This document shows, in pieces, positions 1 through 15,815 of a stretch of 64,000 bases of DNA. The stretch spans positions 35,608,900 through 35,672,899 of the forward strand of contig CM057149.1 in NCBI GenBank assembly GCA_029964075.1, given 5' to 3'. The position numbers and the translations under genes are program-made. How positions within the stretch are numbered: position 1 is the stretch's first letter; each line of letters opens with the position of its first letter. Source of the stretch: Patiria pectinifera. Taxonomy: Eukaryota > Echinodermata > Asteroidea > Valvatida > Asterinidae. The notes under the pieces were generated by a model, which worked only from the letters and a program-made list of their open reading frames with translations, did not search any database and was not told the DNA's origin.

Positions 1-542
1 ATGATATCGGTTGCTTATTACCTATACTGACGTTTGCTTCAAAAAAAATAAGACATCTCAGTTGCTCTCAGTCAGAAAGGGAACGAGCGAACGGGTTACA
101 CAGACACGGATTATTTAAACAGACACTGAAATTCCTTGCTGCACAGTAGTACCGATTTCGACAACACGAGATAAATGTAAGTTTAGAAAGCTGATTAGGC
201 CTAATGTTATTATAACGAGTGTCATATAAAGAGCATAGTTTGTAGATCATTTACTAATTTACATATTGTTGCCCCTGAAGGTTATAGATGTGTGGGCGAT
301 TGCAACACGAATTGTGTCGAGTAGTTGTCAAGATATCTGGGTGTTGCTGGATGTGAACAAAAAGAGAAAAATCGAAACAGGAATAGCAGATTTGTAAATT
401 AAACGTGCGGCCGTGTACCTTGCATTGTACAAGCCTATGCATAATTATGCCAAGCACACATTAGCTGTAAACGCAATCTACCTTTTAAAAGAGGAAAATG
501 CATGTTGAGCGCAGCGATCATTTTTCTAAACAAACTTCTCTT
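1..542. other. No recognised gene, left edge
   Basis: AT-rich sequence with no splice-bounded or conserved reading frame that I recognise. It ends where the inverted repeat at 543 begins. The stretch ACTTCTCTTT just before 543 recurs near 914, just after the repeat cluster, so a composite repeat may have been inserted here. Confidence 0.5.
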
Positions 543-705
543 TATAAGATGGAATTTTTGCGCCGGGGTGATATAAATCAAATTAGTTTTTGCCCTACAG
601 TGTTTAAACCGACGTTTAAACACTGTATACTCAGTGTGTAAACGTCGGTGAAGGGCAAAACCTAATTTGATTTATATCACCCCGGCGCAAAAATTCCATC
701 TTATA
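543..705. repeat. Near-perfect inverted repeat, 55-bp arms
   Basis: The arm at 543-597 is the reverse complement of 652-705 with one mismatch seen by eye; both contain GCGCCGGGGTGATATAAATC or its complement. The spacer contains a smaller palindrome around TTTAAACGTCGG. Part of one arm (AAACGTCGGTGAAGGGCAAA) recurs in direct orientation at about 881-905, and a relative (GTCGGTAAAGGGCAAAACCT) lies near 40776, so this is a dispersed family. It is probably a foldback or MITE-type DNA element. No target duplication was identified. Confidence 0.75.
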
Positions 706-751
706 ATAGTTTATGCGGTACCCGCTGCTATGTACATCAGATTCGAACCGG

Positions 752-832
752 CCAACCTTAGCTCGGTGGTCGAGTAGTAAGACATCTGCACTAGAAAGCA
801 GGAGGTCGTGGGTTCAAGTCCCACCCGAGTGA
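752..832 (+). repeat. tRNA-like unit, probably SINE head or tRNA pseudogene
   Basis: A box-A-like TAGCTCGGTGG (759-769) and a good box B, GGTTCAAGTCC (811-821), are spaced as in a class II tRNA promoter. A CTGC/GCAG stem with AGA in the loop resembles a serine anticodon arm. The 5' end does not pair with the 3' ACCCGAGTG, so the acceptor stem is broken. That argues against a working tRNA and for a tRNA-derived SINE head or pseudogene. The unit sits between copies of the AAACGTCGGTGAAGGGC repeat. Confidence 0.6.
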
Positions 833-929
833 TTTTTTTCCAACTTTCACTCGGGAGGTAACACACTGAGTATACAGTGTTTAAACGTCGGTGAAGGGCA
901 AAACCTAATTTGAAACTTCTCTTTCCTCT

Positions 930-2312
930 TTCTGCTTATTTTTCTCGTACCACCGCCCTGGGAAGGGCAGATGAGCTGCAAAGAATATTGTGGAGGTAGT
1001 GGGGATGGCATTTTGGGTAACTTGTGACCTATGTAAAATACATCCACTACTGCAGCTGGCTGTTTAAGACCGCAGTTAGCTAATGCGCGCTAATGCTATC
1101 CGAAAAACATTCTCTTAGAAAGGCATACATACATTCGCGCAAATTTTATCTGAAATATGTTAATTTTTAGTCGGATACTAGCAGCAATTTTCTTTTTCTT
1201 TTCTAATTCGAGGCTCTAGAGGATTTTTATAGGAAATAGAGTCCGAAATCCCTACCAAGTTGAATAATAATAGCCTCCACTCACGCCTGGTAATACTATG
1301 CTCCATAGGAAAGCGCACAAAGAACTACAGCTAGTTGTGTAAAAAAATATTGCGTACGGGCGAATCTACAGAAACGTTTGCTCGTACCCTAGCCTTTCGC
1401 CAACTTAAGGCCATATCGTGGCTTAATTTGCCGGCATGAGACAAAGCGGCGAAAAGGCGAAGCGACTGGAGCAGAAAAACACACACGCAAGTGGCGAAGC
1501 CACGAGGGCCTTTTCCAACTTGTCAAGAATCTCTTATGTTTTTCTTTATTATCTCGATTTTTGCTACCCCAAAAGGGTAGCAAAATTCCAACCAATCATC
1601 AGCCTTTTAGTGCGCGCGTGGCTACTACCCGGACGCGTCGACGCGCCTGGATGCTTGCACAAAATTTAAAAACAAAAAATGCGAGTCTAGTTTTCCACGA
1701 GATCGTGATTGCGTAATTGTTCTTACATTATCTTAGGCCCTATATCAATTTTACTTATAAAAGTATTCCAAGAAATTATTTGAGTGTATGAACTTTTTTT
1801 CATCTGAACTTACAGCTATTTTGCTCTTACGTTTTCCGTACTCACCCTTCTTTCACAAATGGAAGCAACTAGGCAAAATCCGCGTTGTGATTGGTTAACC
1901 TTTCAGCACTCTTCTTATTAATTGCATAAAACAAAATCAAGTTGGAAAACTTGCATAAATACAAGCGAAATCATTATATCTTTTGATCCGCTCCATATAA
2001 CCACGTATAATTTTGCCCATAGGTAAATCACTTACTTGTTAGGCTTCCTGTGAATTAACGCGAGTGTTGAATCTGTCATTGTCAAGAAATTCGAAGTAAA
2101 ATACGGCACAACTTTGTCACAACGAATGTTTTCAAAATGATCAGAAAATCAAAGACATGCATGACACTCTGGTAACCCGAGTTCCGCATGCGCAAAACGG
2201 TAGGAGTCCCACCAGTGGGTACCCGACTATTACAGTCTTACATGGCAGGATGACCGTAATACCATGTAAAATTCTGCTAAATCCGCTTCGAATGCCTGCC
2301 AATCACCCAGTA
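930..2312. other. Intergenic, no recognised gene
   Basis: No convincing coding sequence or repeat was seen. Short open frames here (for example around 1436-1669) lack splice context, recognisable domains or codon bias. It ends at the 8-bp target duplication of the hAT-like element at 2321. Confidence 0.45.
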
Positions 2313-2320
2313 CATGTATA

Positions 2321-3680
2321 CAGTGGCGTACGCAGGATTTTTTCAAGGGGGTGTTTAAAAATTGGATGTCATCATTTACGACGCTAGAAATGAAGATGGT
2401 AAATTGTGTTGGCGCCAGAAATAAAAAAATAGTATCAGTGGGCTAAACTTAACGCTAAAATAAAAGTCGGGAGTTTGTGTTGACGCCAGAAATAAAAGAG
2501 GGTATATTTGGACGGGTTAAACTCGAAGGGCCGGGAACCCACGACCATCAGTTATCTTTTTGAGCTAAAGCATAGTAAATCGGAAGAAAAATCATGTTCT
2601 GTGTCTTTAGAGTATATGATGAATATATTAGTAAAGGGGTCAGTGTGGGCAGTCCCCTCCCTCAACAGCATTTAAACAAACAAAAAAGAAGAAATTCAAG
2701 AAAAAAAGTGACACGGGCTGCGGAAGTGCTAGGATCTGTTCTTGTAATTGGCTACAAATTACTCAGCTTCGTCCCCTGGATCTCATGATTCTCATCCGTT
2801 TGGAATCTTTGTGTAAACCGCCCCACCCCTAAGGCCAAACTTCAGATACAGGATACATATGCGCTCTGGTCACAGGGGCGGATTCAGACTGCCATTTGCC
2901 GGGGGGGGCCTAGAATTGTAATGAAGGGTCCAGGACCTGCGAGCGCGCAGGGCGTGGGGTCCGGGGCCCGCTTAAGGGCCCCGAAAAAAATTGGATTTTA
3001 GATGCTCTGTGGTGCAATCTGAGGCGATTCCTGGCCACTCACACCGTTTAGAAAACTTTTTAAACATCGAAAATTCCATTTAAATTTGTTATTTTTTTTT
3101 GTTCTTTATAAAGTTTGTTATGTACTCAAAGTTGAGATCCATGTTCCATCTCCGTATTTTTTCACAATTTTCTATTTTGAAAATGGATTTAGGCCACTTG
3201 TAGAGCCGGCCATCCGCTGCTGAAGGTACAAATAAGGTGGGGGCACCGCTAGGGTGAAATTATTGCATAGAGGGAATTTGGCCGGAGGACTAATGCGAGC
3301 GCTGAGCGCGGAGCGCGAAGCACTTACGGCGTGGGGTCCGGGGCCCGCTTAAGGGGGCCGGGAAATTTTGGATTGTAGATACTCTGTGGTGCAATCTGAG
3401 GCGTTTCCTGGCCACTCTCCCCTGATTTTTTGAGCAGAAACTTTTAAAATTACGAGGGGATATTTTGTTTCATTTGTTTCAAATACACATAGGCCTATAT
3501 ACTCTTGCTCTTATAAAGTGTCTTCTGTATTCAAAGCTTAAAGTTGAGAACATGCACATAATTTGTAATTGTTCCGCGCTCGGTCACATAACTCTCTTTT
3601 CCCTCCATATTTTTACATGGCAAAGGGGGGGGGGGTGTTTAACAGCCAAAACACCCCCCCCCCCCCGCGTACGCGCCCGG
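2321..3680. mobile_element. hAT-type non-autonomous DNA transposon
   Basis: It starts with CAGTGGCGTACGCAGG and ends with CCGCGTACGCGCCCGG, an imperfect terminal inverted repeat. It is flanked on both sides by the exact 8-bp direct repeat CATGTATA (2313-2320 and 3681-3688). An 8-bp target duplication with CAGxG ends is the hAT signature. No transposase frame is present. Inside are poly-G and poly-C runs near both ends and a second hAT-like terminus (CAGGGGCGGATTCAG) at about 2874. An approximately 90-bp sequence containing GGGGTCCGGGGCCCGCTTAA occurs twice (about 2950-3040 and 3329-3418), so the element is composite or internally duplicated. Confidence 0.75.
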
Positions 3681-3950
3681 CATGTATATATTGCTGTTCC
3701 ATTGTGTAATATAAGGGTTTGTTTCAAGGTTTTTCAAACCAAATGTGCCCATAATTATTTCTCTTAATCTTTTTGATTGTCCTTCATCTACATAATTCTG
3801 CCGAAAAAAATATTCTGCTGGATTTTCTGTACAACTCATTTTTGTACGCAAATATTCTGTCCAATGTAGCCGAAATTCGGCTAGAACGGTCACTCGAGCT
3901 AGTACCCGTGGATCACAATAGAGTGTTTTTACTATAGATTGAAGCGTGGC

Positions 3951-4939
3951 TATGTATATGTTGTGCCCATTCTTGAAAATCACGCATTCTCGAAAATGAG
4001 CAGGCACATTCTCGAGAATGTGCAACTGGATCCTTGCTCAATCTTGGCAAAAAATAACTCTTCCAGATTGAGCGCACATTCTTGAGAATGCACGACAAGA
4101 TAACGGTCTTGTCGATGCCGAGCACCGGCTGCGCTTGGCAAGTCTAGCTGAATCCTCGTTCACTAATTCTTATTGCAACGCAAGGCCTTGAAAAGTAGAG
4201 TGGATATGAAAAGTAAAGGCGTATTGATATGGGGGGGGGGGGGAAATAAGAGACATAATAATACTAGTAGCAAAGAATTCTGATTTTTGGGATAATAAAA
4301 GCGGGGGGGGGGGGGGGGAAAACGTAAGAATGAAGAATGTGAAGAATGAGAATGAATACTGCGACATCCCATAGTGCTAATGCTATTTCCCATTTAAATT
4401 GCCACCAATTTATTGTTCACACCCCACCATAACGTCGCAGAGCTGGATTCTATCTAGTCAAAAGAGCAATTTTGGCAGCTTCTGGACATCGTTTTTTTTT
4501 CGTGGCACGCATATGATACATGCAGGGACTTGTAACTTGTCTAGCCTAAACAAAGTTCTTCCCAGACTAGTTCCCAGTCCTCCGTTATTTCAAAACTTCC
4601 CATACTGGGCAGAAAAAAAGCAATAATAACAGGTTTAATTTGATTCAAATTATCGTAGTTATACGAGTACAGAAGCATGGAACATTTTCTTTCCTCTTTA
4701 TATAAATTGTTTCCCTTTTAACCGCCATACAATTCATTTAACATAATTATGTCGTGCAATGTTTGTTAAGATTGGGCAAAATTAATAAATTGTGCACGTG
4801 GTATTCCCACCCAATCTTAAGAATGAGCGCTCATTTTCAAGAATGAGCGCTCATTTTCAAGAATGGGCGCTCATTCTTCAGAATGCGCGCTCATTTTCGA
4901 GAATGCGTGATTTTCAAGAATGGGCACAACATATACATA
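3951..4939. mobile_element. Foldback element with perfect 51-bp inverted arms
   Basis: Bases 3951-4001 are an exact reverse complement of 4889-4939. Both ends carry short palindromic minisatellite units of the type CATTCTTGAGAATG (3970-4095 and 4815-4920). The middle is AT-rich with two poly-G runs (near 4232 and 4304) and no coding sequence. A related palindrome cluster is at 25690-25810. It is probably a non-autonomous DNA or foldback element. Its right arm ends about 105 bp before the FAM133 start codon. Confidence 0.75.
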
Positions 4940-5044
4940 TACACGGGTCTATATCACAACAAGCTCACGTACCAGTACAGTCCCTTGACTTGGATTCTGC
5001 TTCGAGACTCTGTTGAAAAATCTACGGAGTGGAAAGGCGGCAAA

Positions 5045-11050
<6,006 letters not shown>

Positions 11051-11562
11051 GTAATTATTGTTCTCTATTTTTGCTAATCATGAGGATCGAAAAATATTTA
11101 CCCTCGTACTGTTTAAACAGTCACAGACAGTCAAAAATCCATCCACTTCACCTGCCATGCCTTTAACGCAGGCGAATCATCAACAGTCGGATGATAATTA
11201 TTTCAAGCAAGTACTCTGATTTGTCGAATTCTGTGAACAGACAAAAAAACAGGCAACTGGTAGGCACAGCTGTCTTATCAATCACCTACATCCAAAGCAT
11301 AGCTGTATAAAGTTACATAAACAGTCACAGCCACTCAATCCTACTTTATGTAGGCTGGGAGCTCTTAACTGTTGAAAACAGTCGCTTGATTGATTTTGAC
11401 TGCAAGAACAACTTGGCACAGAATGAATGTTTGCGTAGGAGGGTAAATATTGTTACTTATAGTAAGCCAATTTCTCTGTGGAAAGCTGACAACTTTCCTC
11501 ATTTCATATTGCAAAGCAATAGTTTGGAATGAAAACTTATTTTTCAAGAGTGCTACACCCCA
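11051..11562. other. Non-coding stretch before gap
   Basis: It starts with the FAM133 intron 7 donor and runs to the N gap. No exon or defined repeat was recognised. Confidence 0.5.
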
Positions 11563-12062
11563 NNNNNNNNNNNNNNNNNNNNNNNNNNNNNNNNNNNNNN
11601 NNNNNNNNNNNNNNNNNNNNNNNNNNNNNNNNNNNNNNNNNNNNNNNNNNNNNNNNNNNNNNNNNNNNNNNNNNNNNNNNNNNNNNNNNNNNNNNNNNNN
11701 NNNNNNNNNNNNNNNNNNNNNNNNNNNNNNNNNNNNNNNNNNNNNNNNNNNNNNNNNNNNNNNNNNNNNNNNNNNNNNNNNNNNNNNNNNNNNNNNNNNN
11801 NNNNNNNNNNNNNNNNNNNNNNNNNNNNNNNNNNNNNNNNNNNNNNNNNNNNNNNNNNNNNNNNNNNNNNNNNNNNNNNNNNNNNNNNNNNNNNNNNNNN
11901 NNNNNNNNNNNNNNNNNNNNNNNNNNNNNNNNNNNNNNNNNNNNNNNNNNNNNNNNNNNNNNNNNNNNNNNNNNNNNNNNNNNNNNNNNNNNNNNNNNNN
12001 NNNNNNNNNNNNNNNNNNNNNNNNNNNNNNNNNNNNNNNNNNNNNNNNNNNNNNNNNNNNNN
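11563..12062. other. Assembly gap, exactly 500 N
   Basis: A run of exactly 500 N, the same length as the gap at 58063. The length is a placeholder and the true distance is unknown. The order and orientation of sequence across it, including any last FAM133 exon, rest on scaffolding. Confidence 0.98.
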
Positions 12063-13010
12063 TTGCAAAATTGATTATGAACATACATGCACCTGTTAAT
12101 GTTGATATCCTGTAGTGTTTACAAATCAATAAAATCATCCGAATCATTTTGTGAACTGTATCGATTGCATGACCCTCACGCACGCAGCATGATTCCTTTG
12201 TTTTCACGTCGGAGTATCGATACATCGTATGTAGACAATGTGGATTTGAATGCGTAATGACGTTATTACGACGCCAATGAATAGATAGACACGTCAGATA
12301 GTAGGTACGCAATAAGAGAGGTATAAACATTTTTATAAGCTGCTTAACTGTTACCATTTCCAACTCAGTGGATACTATGCAAAGTTCAGCTCAGTTTTAA
12401 CAAACCAAAATGTGCAATATTCGGGGCTTCGTAACTGGATTCTGTTGCTAGCGCACACAAAAAACAGCCCGCAGCTATACATTTGCTAAAACCACATGCA
12501 ATGATTATGATTTTTTTCCGAGTGACACCATTCCAGGAGGAATAAATTCACAGGGTATTTGGTACTGGTCCTATCTTCACTTTGTAAGCAATGCTTTTCT
12601 CGTTCAATCGGTAGGTACTTTTCCGGTTAGGCCCAAAAAAAATAAAATATCGGTCTCTGGTCAAACCAAAGTTTTTTTTTTGATTTTTTTTACTTCAAGC
12701 TTGGATTGTGCAGACAAGGTGGGCTACTATTTTGCTTTTTGGTGTCCTCATGTACATGTACATTGTTGTCCTCCATAATTTGCCTTGGTGCTCTCGATCA
12801 TTTGCCTTGGTGCAATTTCCCATTCCTTGGTGCTCTTTGGTAAAATTTTTTTGAGGAGGTGCGGCAATAGAGGGCGCTGTTGGAGCTACCACGGAACATT
12901 TTAGAAAAAAAAAAATTGACGCGCATGATTAAAATCGACGCGCGCGCTGACCAGAGACCGACTTTTTTTTTTTGGCCTTAAATGCAAAGGTTCTTACGGT
13001 GCCTATAAAT
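12063..13010. repeat. Dispersed repeat block, copy 1
   Basis: Bases 12063-12451 match 19041-19425 closely, and 12544-12629 plus 12978-13010 match 22574-22700. A shorter relative is at 57466-57545. Shared text includes ATTTGGTACTGGTCCTATCT and AATCGGTAGGTACTT. This copy carries a 348-bp MITE at 12630. The other copy is split by the LTR element at 19426. Confidence 0.8.
12630..12977. mobile_element. PIF/Harbinger-type MITE, 348 bp
   Basis: It starts GGCCCAAAAAAAA and ends TTTTTTTTTTGGCC. Inner inverted segments CGGTCTCTGGTC and GACCAGAGACCG give arms of about 30 bp. It is flanked by TTA on both sides (12627-12629 and 12978-12980). A 3-bp TWA target duplication with GGCC ends is the PIF/Harbinger pattern. 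The two empty-site relatives (about 22660 and 57520) read CCGGGTAATTGCAAATG without it. Confidence 0.8.
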
Positions 13011-13059
13011 AACTAAGTCATGGGAAAAATCGTTGGAAAAGGTCTCTAAATCTGTTTAC

Positions 13060-13420
13060 CAATTTTGGATGCAATTGGGCTCGAAAGTGGCGCTATTTTG
13101 CCATGTTGTGGAGGGATCGTTTTTCAAGATGGCTACTTTTCCGCTTTGGGGAAAATAGGGAACGTCTTCTTTGGGTGAGAATATCTCGAAAAGTCTATGG
13201 TCAACCCACCAAAAAATAAACAGAAAATGAAAGATGACATGTTCATCATCAAATTTCTGTGCAGCTTATTATACATGTGAGAGTTCGGAGTATTTTTAAA
13301 AGAATTTTGAAGTATGGGCATTTAGCACTGGTGTCTATGGTAATTTTAACACAAGGTTGCACCCTTAAAATGATTTCTAGCCCATTTTGACCCCACATGC
13401 CAAATTCCATGCTTTTAAAA
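13060..13420. repeat. Diverged copy of the 24319/25211 repeat family
   Basis: It shares with 24540-24790 and 25430-25663 an ordered set of short matches: AAGATGG, GGTCAACCC, AGAAAATGAAAGATGA, GAGTATTTTT and GGTGTCTATGG. It is non-coding and degraded. Confidence 0.55.
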
Positions 13421-13929
13421 CAAAGGGCACGAATTGGGCCAAAAATGGACCTAAGCAGCTTTACTATAAACACACTCATTGGAGTCTGCTTGGGCATGGC
13501 GAGGAGAATCAACAAAAGCCAACCAAAAGCAGCCGGAGAAAGATCTGACCAGTCCCGTAATTTGCAAAAAAAGCGTAAAAATGAGGCAAAGAAAATCACT
13601 GCTGAAGGCTAAAAAGCTGTCAATCATTGAACTGATTGCTCTGAGCAGGGGCTTTAACTTTATTCCCACCCTTAGAAACCTTAAGGTCGACCATCCTTCG
13701 CTACTTCCCACTCATTCTTCATAATGAGACTTCGTTTAAAATGGGAGGGAGAGTAAGACCGTCTGACTCGCATCCATTCAAACTGCTGATGCTGATAACA
13801 AATCCTAATTTCCTTCCCCTTTAAATCATTTTTAATTCACGTCGGCAATTTTCTTGTTATTGTCCACCAATTCCCTGATTTTTGCCAGCACGTACCGGTT
13901 CTTTTTTGCATAAAACACTTCTCTCTCAG

Positions 13930-14010
13930 AAAAAGGCAAAACCTGACAAAATTAATCACCGGTGGCGGCCCCCTAAAAAAAATCCCCGTCCTTTAACTGA
14001 TATGACTTGA
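13930..14010 (+). CDS. Possible last exon of FAM133
   Basis: A strong acceptor (CTTCTCTCTCAG) is followed in phase 0 by KKAKPDKINHRWRPPKKNPR, then PLTDMT and a stop at 14008-14010. The phase matches the exon 7 donor, and the basic, proline-containing tail suits the protein. The link is not proven because it crosses the 500-N gap and no clear polyadenylation signal follows closely. A competing lysine-rich frame ending at 13612 has a poor acceptor. Confidence 0.38.
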   Translation, partial: KKAKPDKINHRWRPPKKNPRPLTDMT

Positions 14011-14100
14011 AATGTATAACTAAAGTGCCTGACACGCTGCTTTCGTTACACACAAACTCGTCCGCTGCACGTGCAGCAAGCTCCGTTAATACTTACAATT

Positions 14101-14312
14101 ATCTCGTGCGCACGAGATAATTATCTCGTGCGCACGAGATATAATTATGTCGTGCGCACGAGATATAATTATGTCGTGCGCACGTGATAATTATCACGTG
14201 CGCACGAGATATTATGTCGTGCGCACGAGATAATTATGTCGTGTGCACGAGATATGTCGTGCGCACGAGATATATATCGTGCGCACGAGATATTATGTCG
14301 TGCGCACGAGAT
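14101..14312. repeat. Palindromic tandem repeat, GTGCGCAC core
   Basis: Nine exact GTGCGCAC cores and one GTGTGCAC variant occur, mostly within ATCTCGTGCGCACGAGAT. They are separated by short ATAATTATG-type linkers of uneven length. Every unit is its own reverse complement, so the array can form a series of hairpins. It is not a CRISPR array: the linkers are nearly identical and only a few bases long. Confidence 0.9.
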
Positions 14313-14518
14313 AAAACATAATTTTGGATGTCCCTTTAGGGGCTCCGTTCGTTCCAAACCTCACTTTCATTGTTTTTTTTTGGGCGGCTTAAAACATTAG
14401 GGTATGTTTAATCACACATTTTAAACTAGAGGCTCGCGTTTGTTGAGTAACAAACGCAGAGTGGTCGGGCTGGCATATTTTCTTGTGTTTACAGTGACTT
14501 AATCATAATTGAACTTCA

Positions 14519-14626
14519 CATTACCCTACACCCATTACCCTGCACCCATTACCCTGCACCCATTACCCTGCACCCATTACCCTGCACCCATTACCCTGCA
14601 CCCATTACCCTGCACCCATTACCATG
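14519..14626. repeat. 14-bp tandem repeat CCCATTACCCTGCA
   Basis: About seven to eight copies of CCCATTACCCTGCA occur, with edge variants (CCCTACA first, CCATGTG last). The ACCCTGC element vaguely resembles telomere repeats, but the 14-bp period shows an ordinary minisatellite. The in-frame open stretch through it is repeat-driven. Confidence 0.88.
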
Positions 14627-15155
14627 TGTTTGTCACAAACAAAATGACACAACCTGCAGTTGAACTTGTTACTACCTCGACAAGACTTGTAGGCCTATCA
14701 GGAAGCGCACATCTGGTGCTGCATGGATGGCTATACTCAAGCATAGAACCAGTTGGGCCTATCGGTAGACTTGACGAAGCCTCTAACATTGTTGGAGTTT
14801 ATGAAACAGAATTATGCTAATCTTAAAATAAATGGCTTTTACGGGTTTTTTTTTTGTCTTTTGCATGGGCGTAATCTTAAGGTAAAATGACGATTATGGG
14901 TGTTTTTTTTTTGGGGGGGGGTCTTTTGCATGGGTATAATAAAGTTCTGCACTGAAGTTATGACAACGGTAGATTTAACGGAGCCTCTAACGTCCTTGGA
15001 GTTTATGCAACATATGCTAACCTTTTCATAAAATGGCTTATATATTTTTTTGTCTTTGGCATGGGCGTAATAAAATTCTGCACTGAATTTACGACAGAAA
15101 GGTTTGTGGCTGCACGCCACGGAAATATCAATTTTTAGCATATGATATGAGAGGA

Positions 15156-15809
15156 TACGGAGCTCTGGAGGTGCCATCCAAAATGTTGAGATGCTGAAAT
15201 AACTTTTCACGGGATGACGACATCCCACACGTAAGATGCCAACGTCCTGAGATGTTTTATCACGGGATGACGACATCCCACACGTAAGATGCCAACGTCC
15301 TGAGATGTTTTATCACGGGATGATGACATCCCACACGTAAGATGCCAACGTCCTGAGATGTTTTATCACGGGATGATGACATCGTAAAAACAGGATGTCG
15401 ACATCCTCAGAAAATGTATCGAGGGATAACGACATCCCAAGGGTAGGATGTCGACAATCGGAGAAAATTCATCGCGGGATGACAACATCCTGAAAGTAGG
15501 ATTGCTTTCTCAGGCTCCACTAAACAGCATTCGAAGGTATCTCGGGATGTCGACATTCTACTTTAAGGATGTCGTCATCCCATGATGTATTGTCTTACGA
15601 TGTCGGGATCCTACTTCAGCATTGTGCTACCCGTGATAGATTTATCCGTAGTAGATTTATCCGAGGATGTTGGCATCCCTCTAAAAACACGCCATCATCC
15701 CGTGATAAATTATCTCAGGATGTCGACATTTTTCGTGTAAGATGTTGTCATCCCGTGATACATTATGTCAGGATCTCAACATCTAGTATGGCACCTCTGG
15801 AGTTCCGTA
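15156..15809. mobile_element. Foldback element with internal ~57-bp tandem repeats
   Basis: The left end (15156-15177, TACGGAGCTCTGGAGGTGCC) is an imperfect reverse complement of the right end (15788-15809, GGCACCTCTGGAGTTCCGTA). The first inner part is a tandem array of about 57-bp units containing GGGATGACGACATCCCACAC and GATGCCAACGTCCTGAGATG (about 15207-15400). These units are themselves partly palindromic and decay into variants of GGATGTCGACATCC towards the right end. It is non-coding and probably a non-autonomous transposon. Confidence 0.72.
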
Positions 15810-15815
15810 CCGTAG

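Noticed and set aside
752..832. Functional serine tRNA gene
   Set aside because: Box B is good, but the acceptor stem does not pair and the unit is embedded in dispersed repeats.
11365..12363. Long open frames across the N runs at 11563-12062 and 58063-58562
   Set aside because: They are open only because N codons contain no stops; the real flanking sequence has no coding character, apart from the known exon after 58562.
13397..13612. Lysine-rich frame as a separate small gene
   Set aside because: There is no good acceptor or start context, and it partly overlaps a degraded dispersed repeat; it is kept only as an alternative FAM133 end.
14101..14312. Possible CRISPR array
   Set aside because: The repeats are palindromic with near-identical linkers of a few bases, there are no unique spacers, and the genome is eukaryotic.
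14519..14626. Telomere-like repeat
   Set aside because: The period is 14 bp with a fixed CATTACCCTGCA context, an ordinary minisatellite rather than a TTAGGG array.
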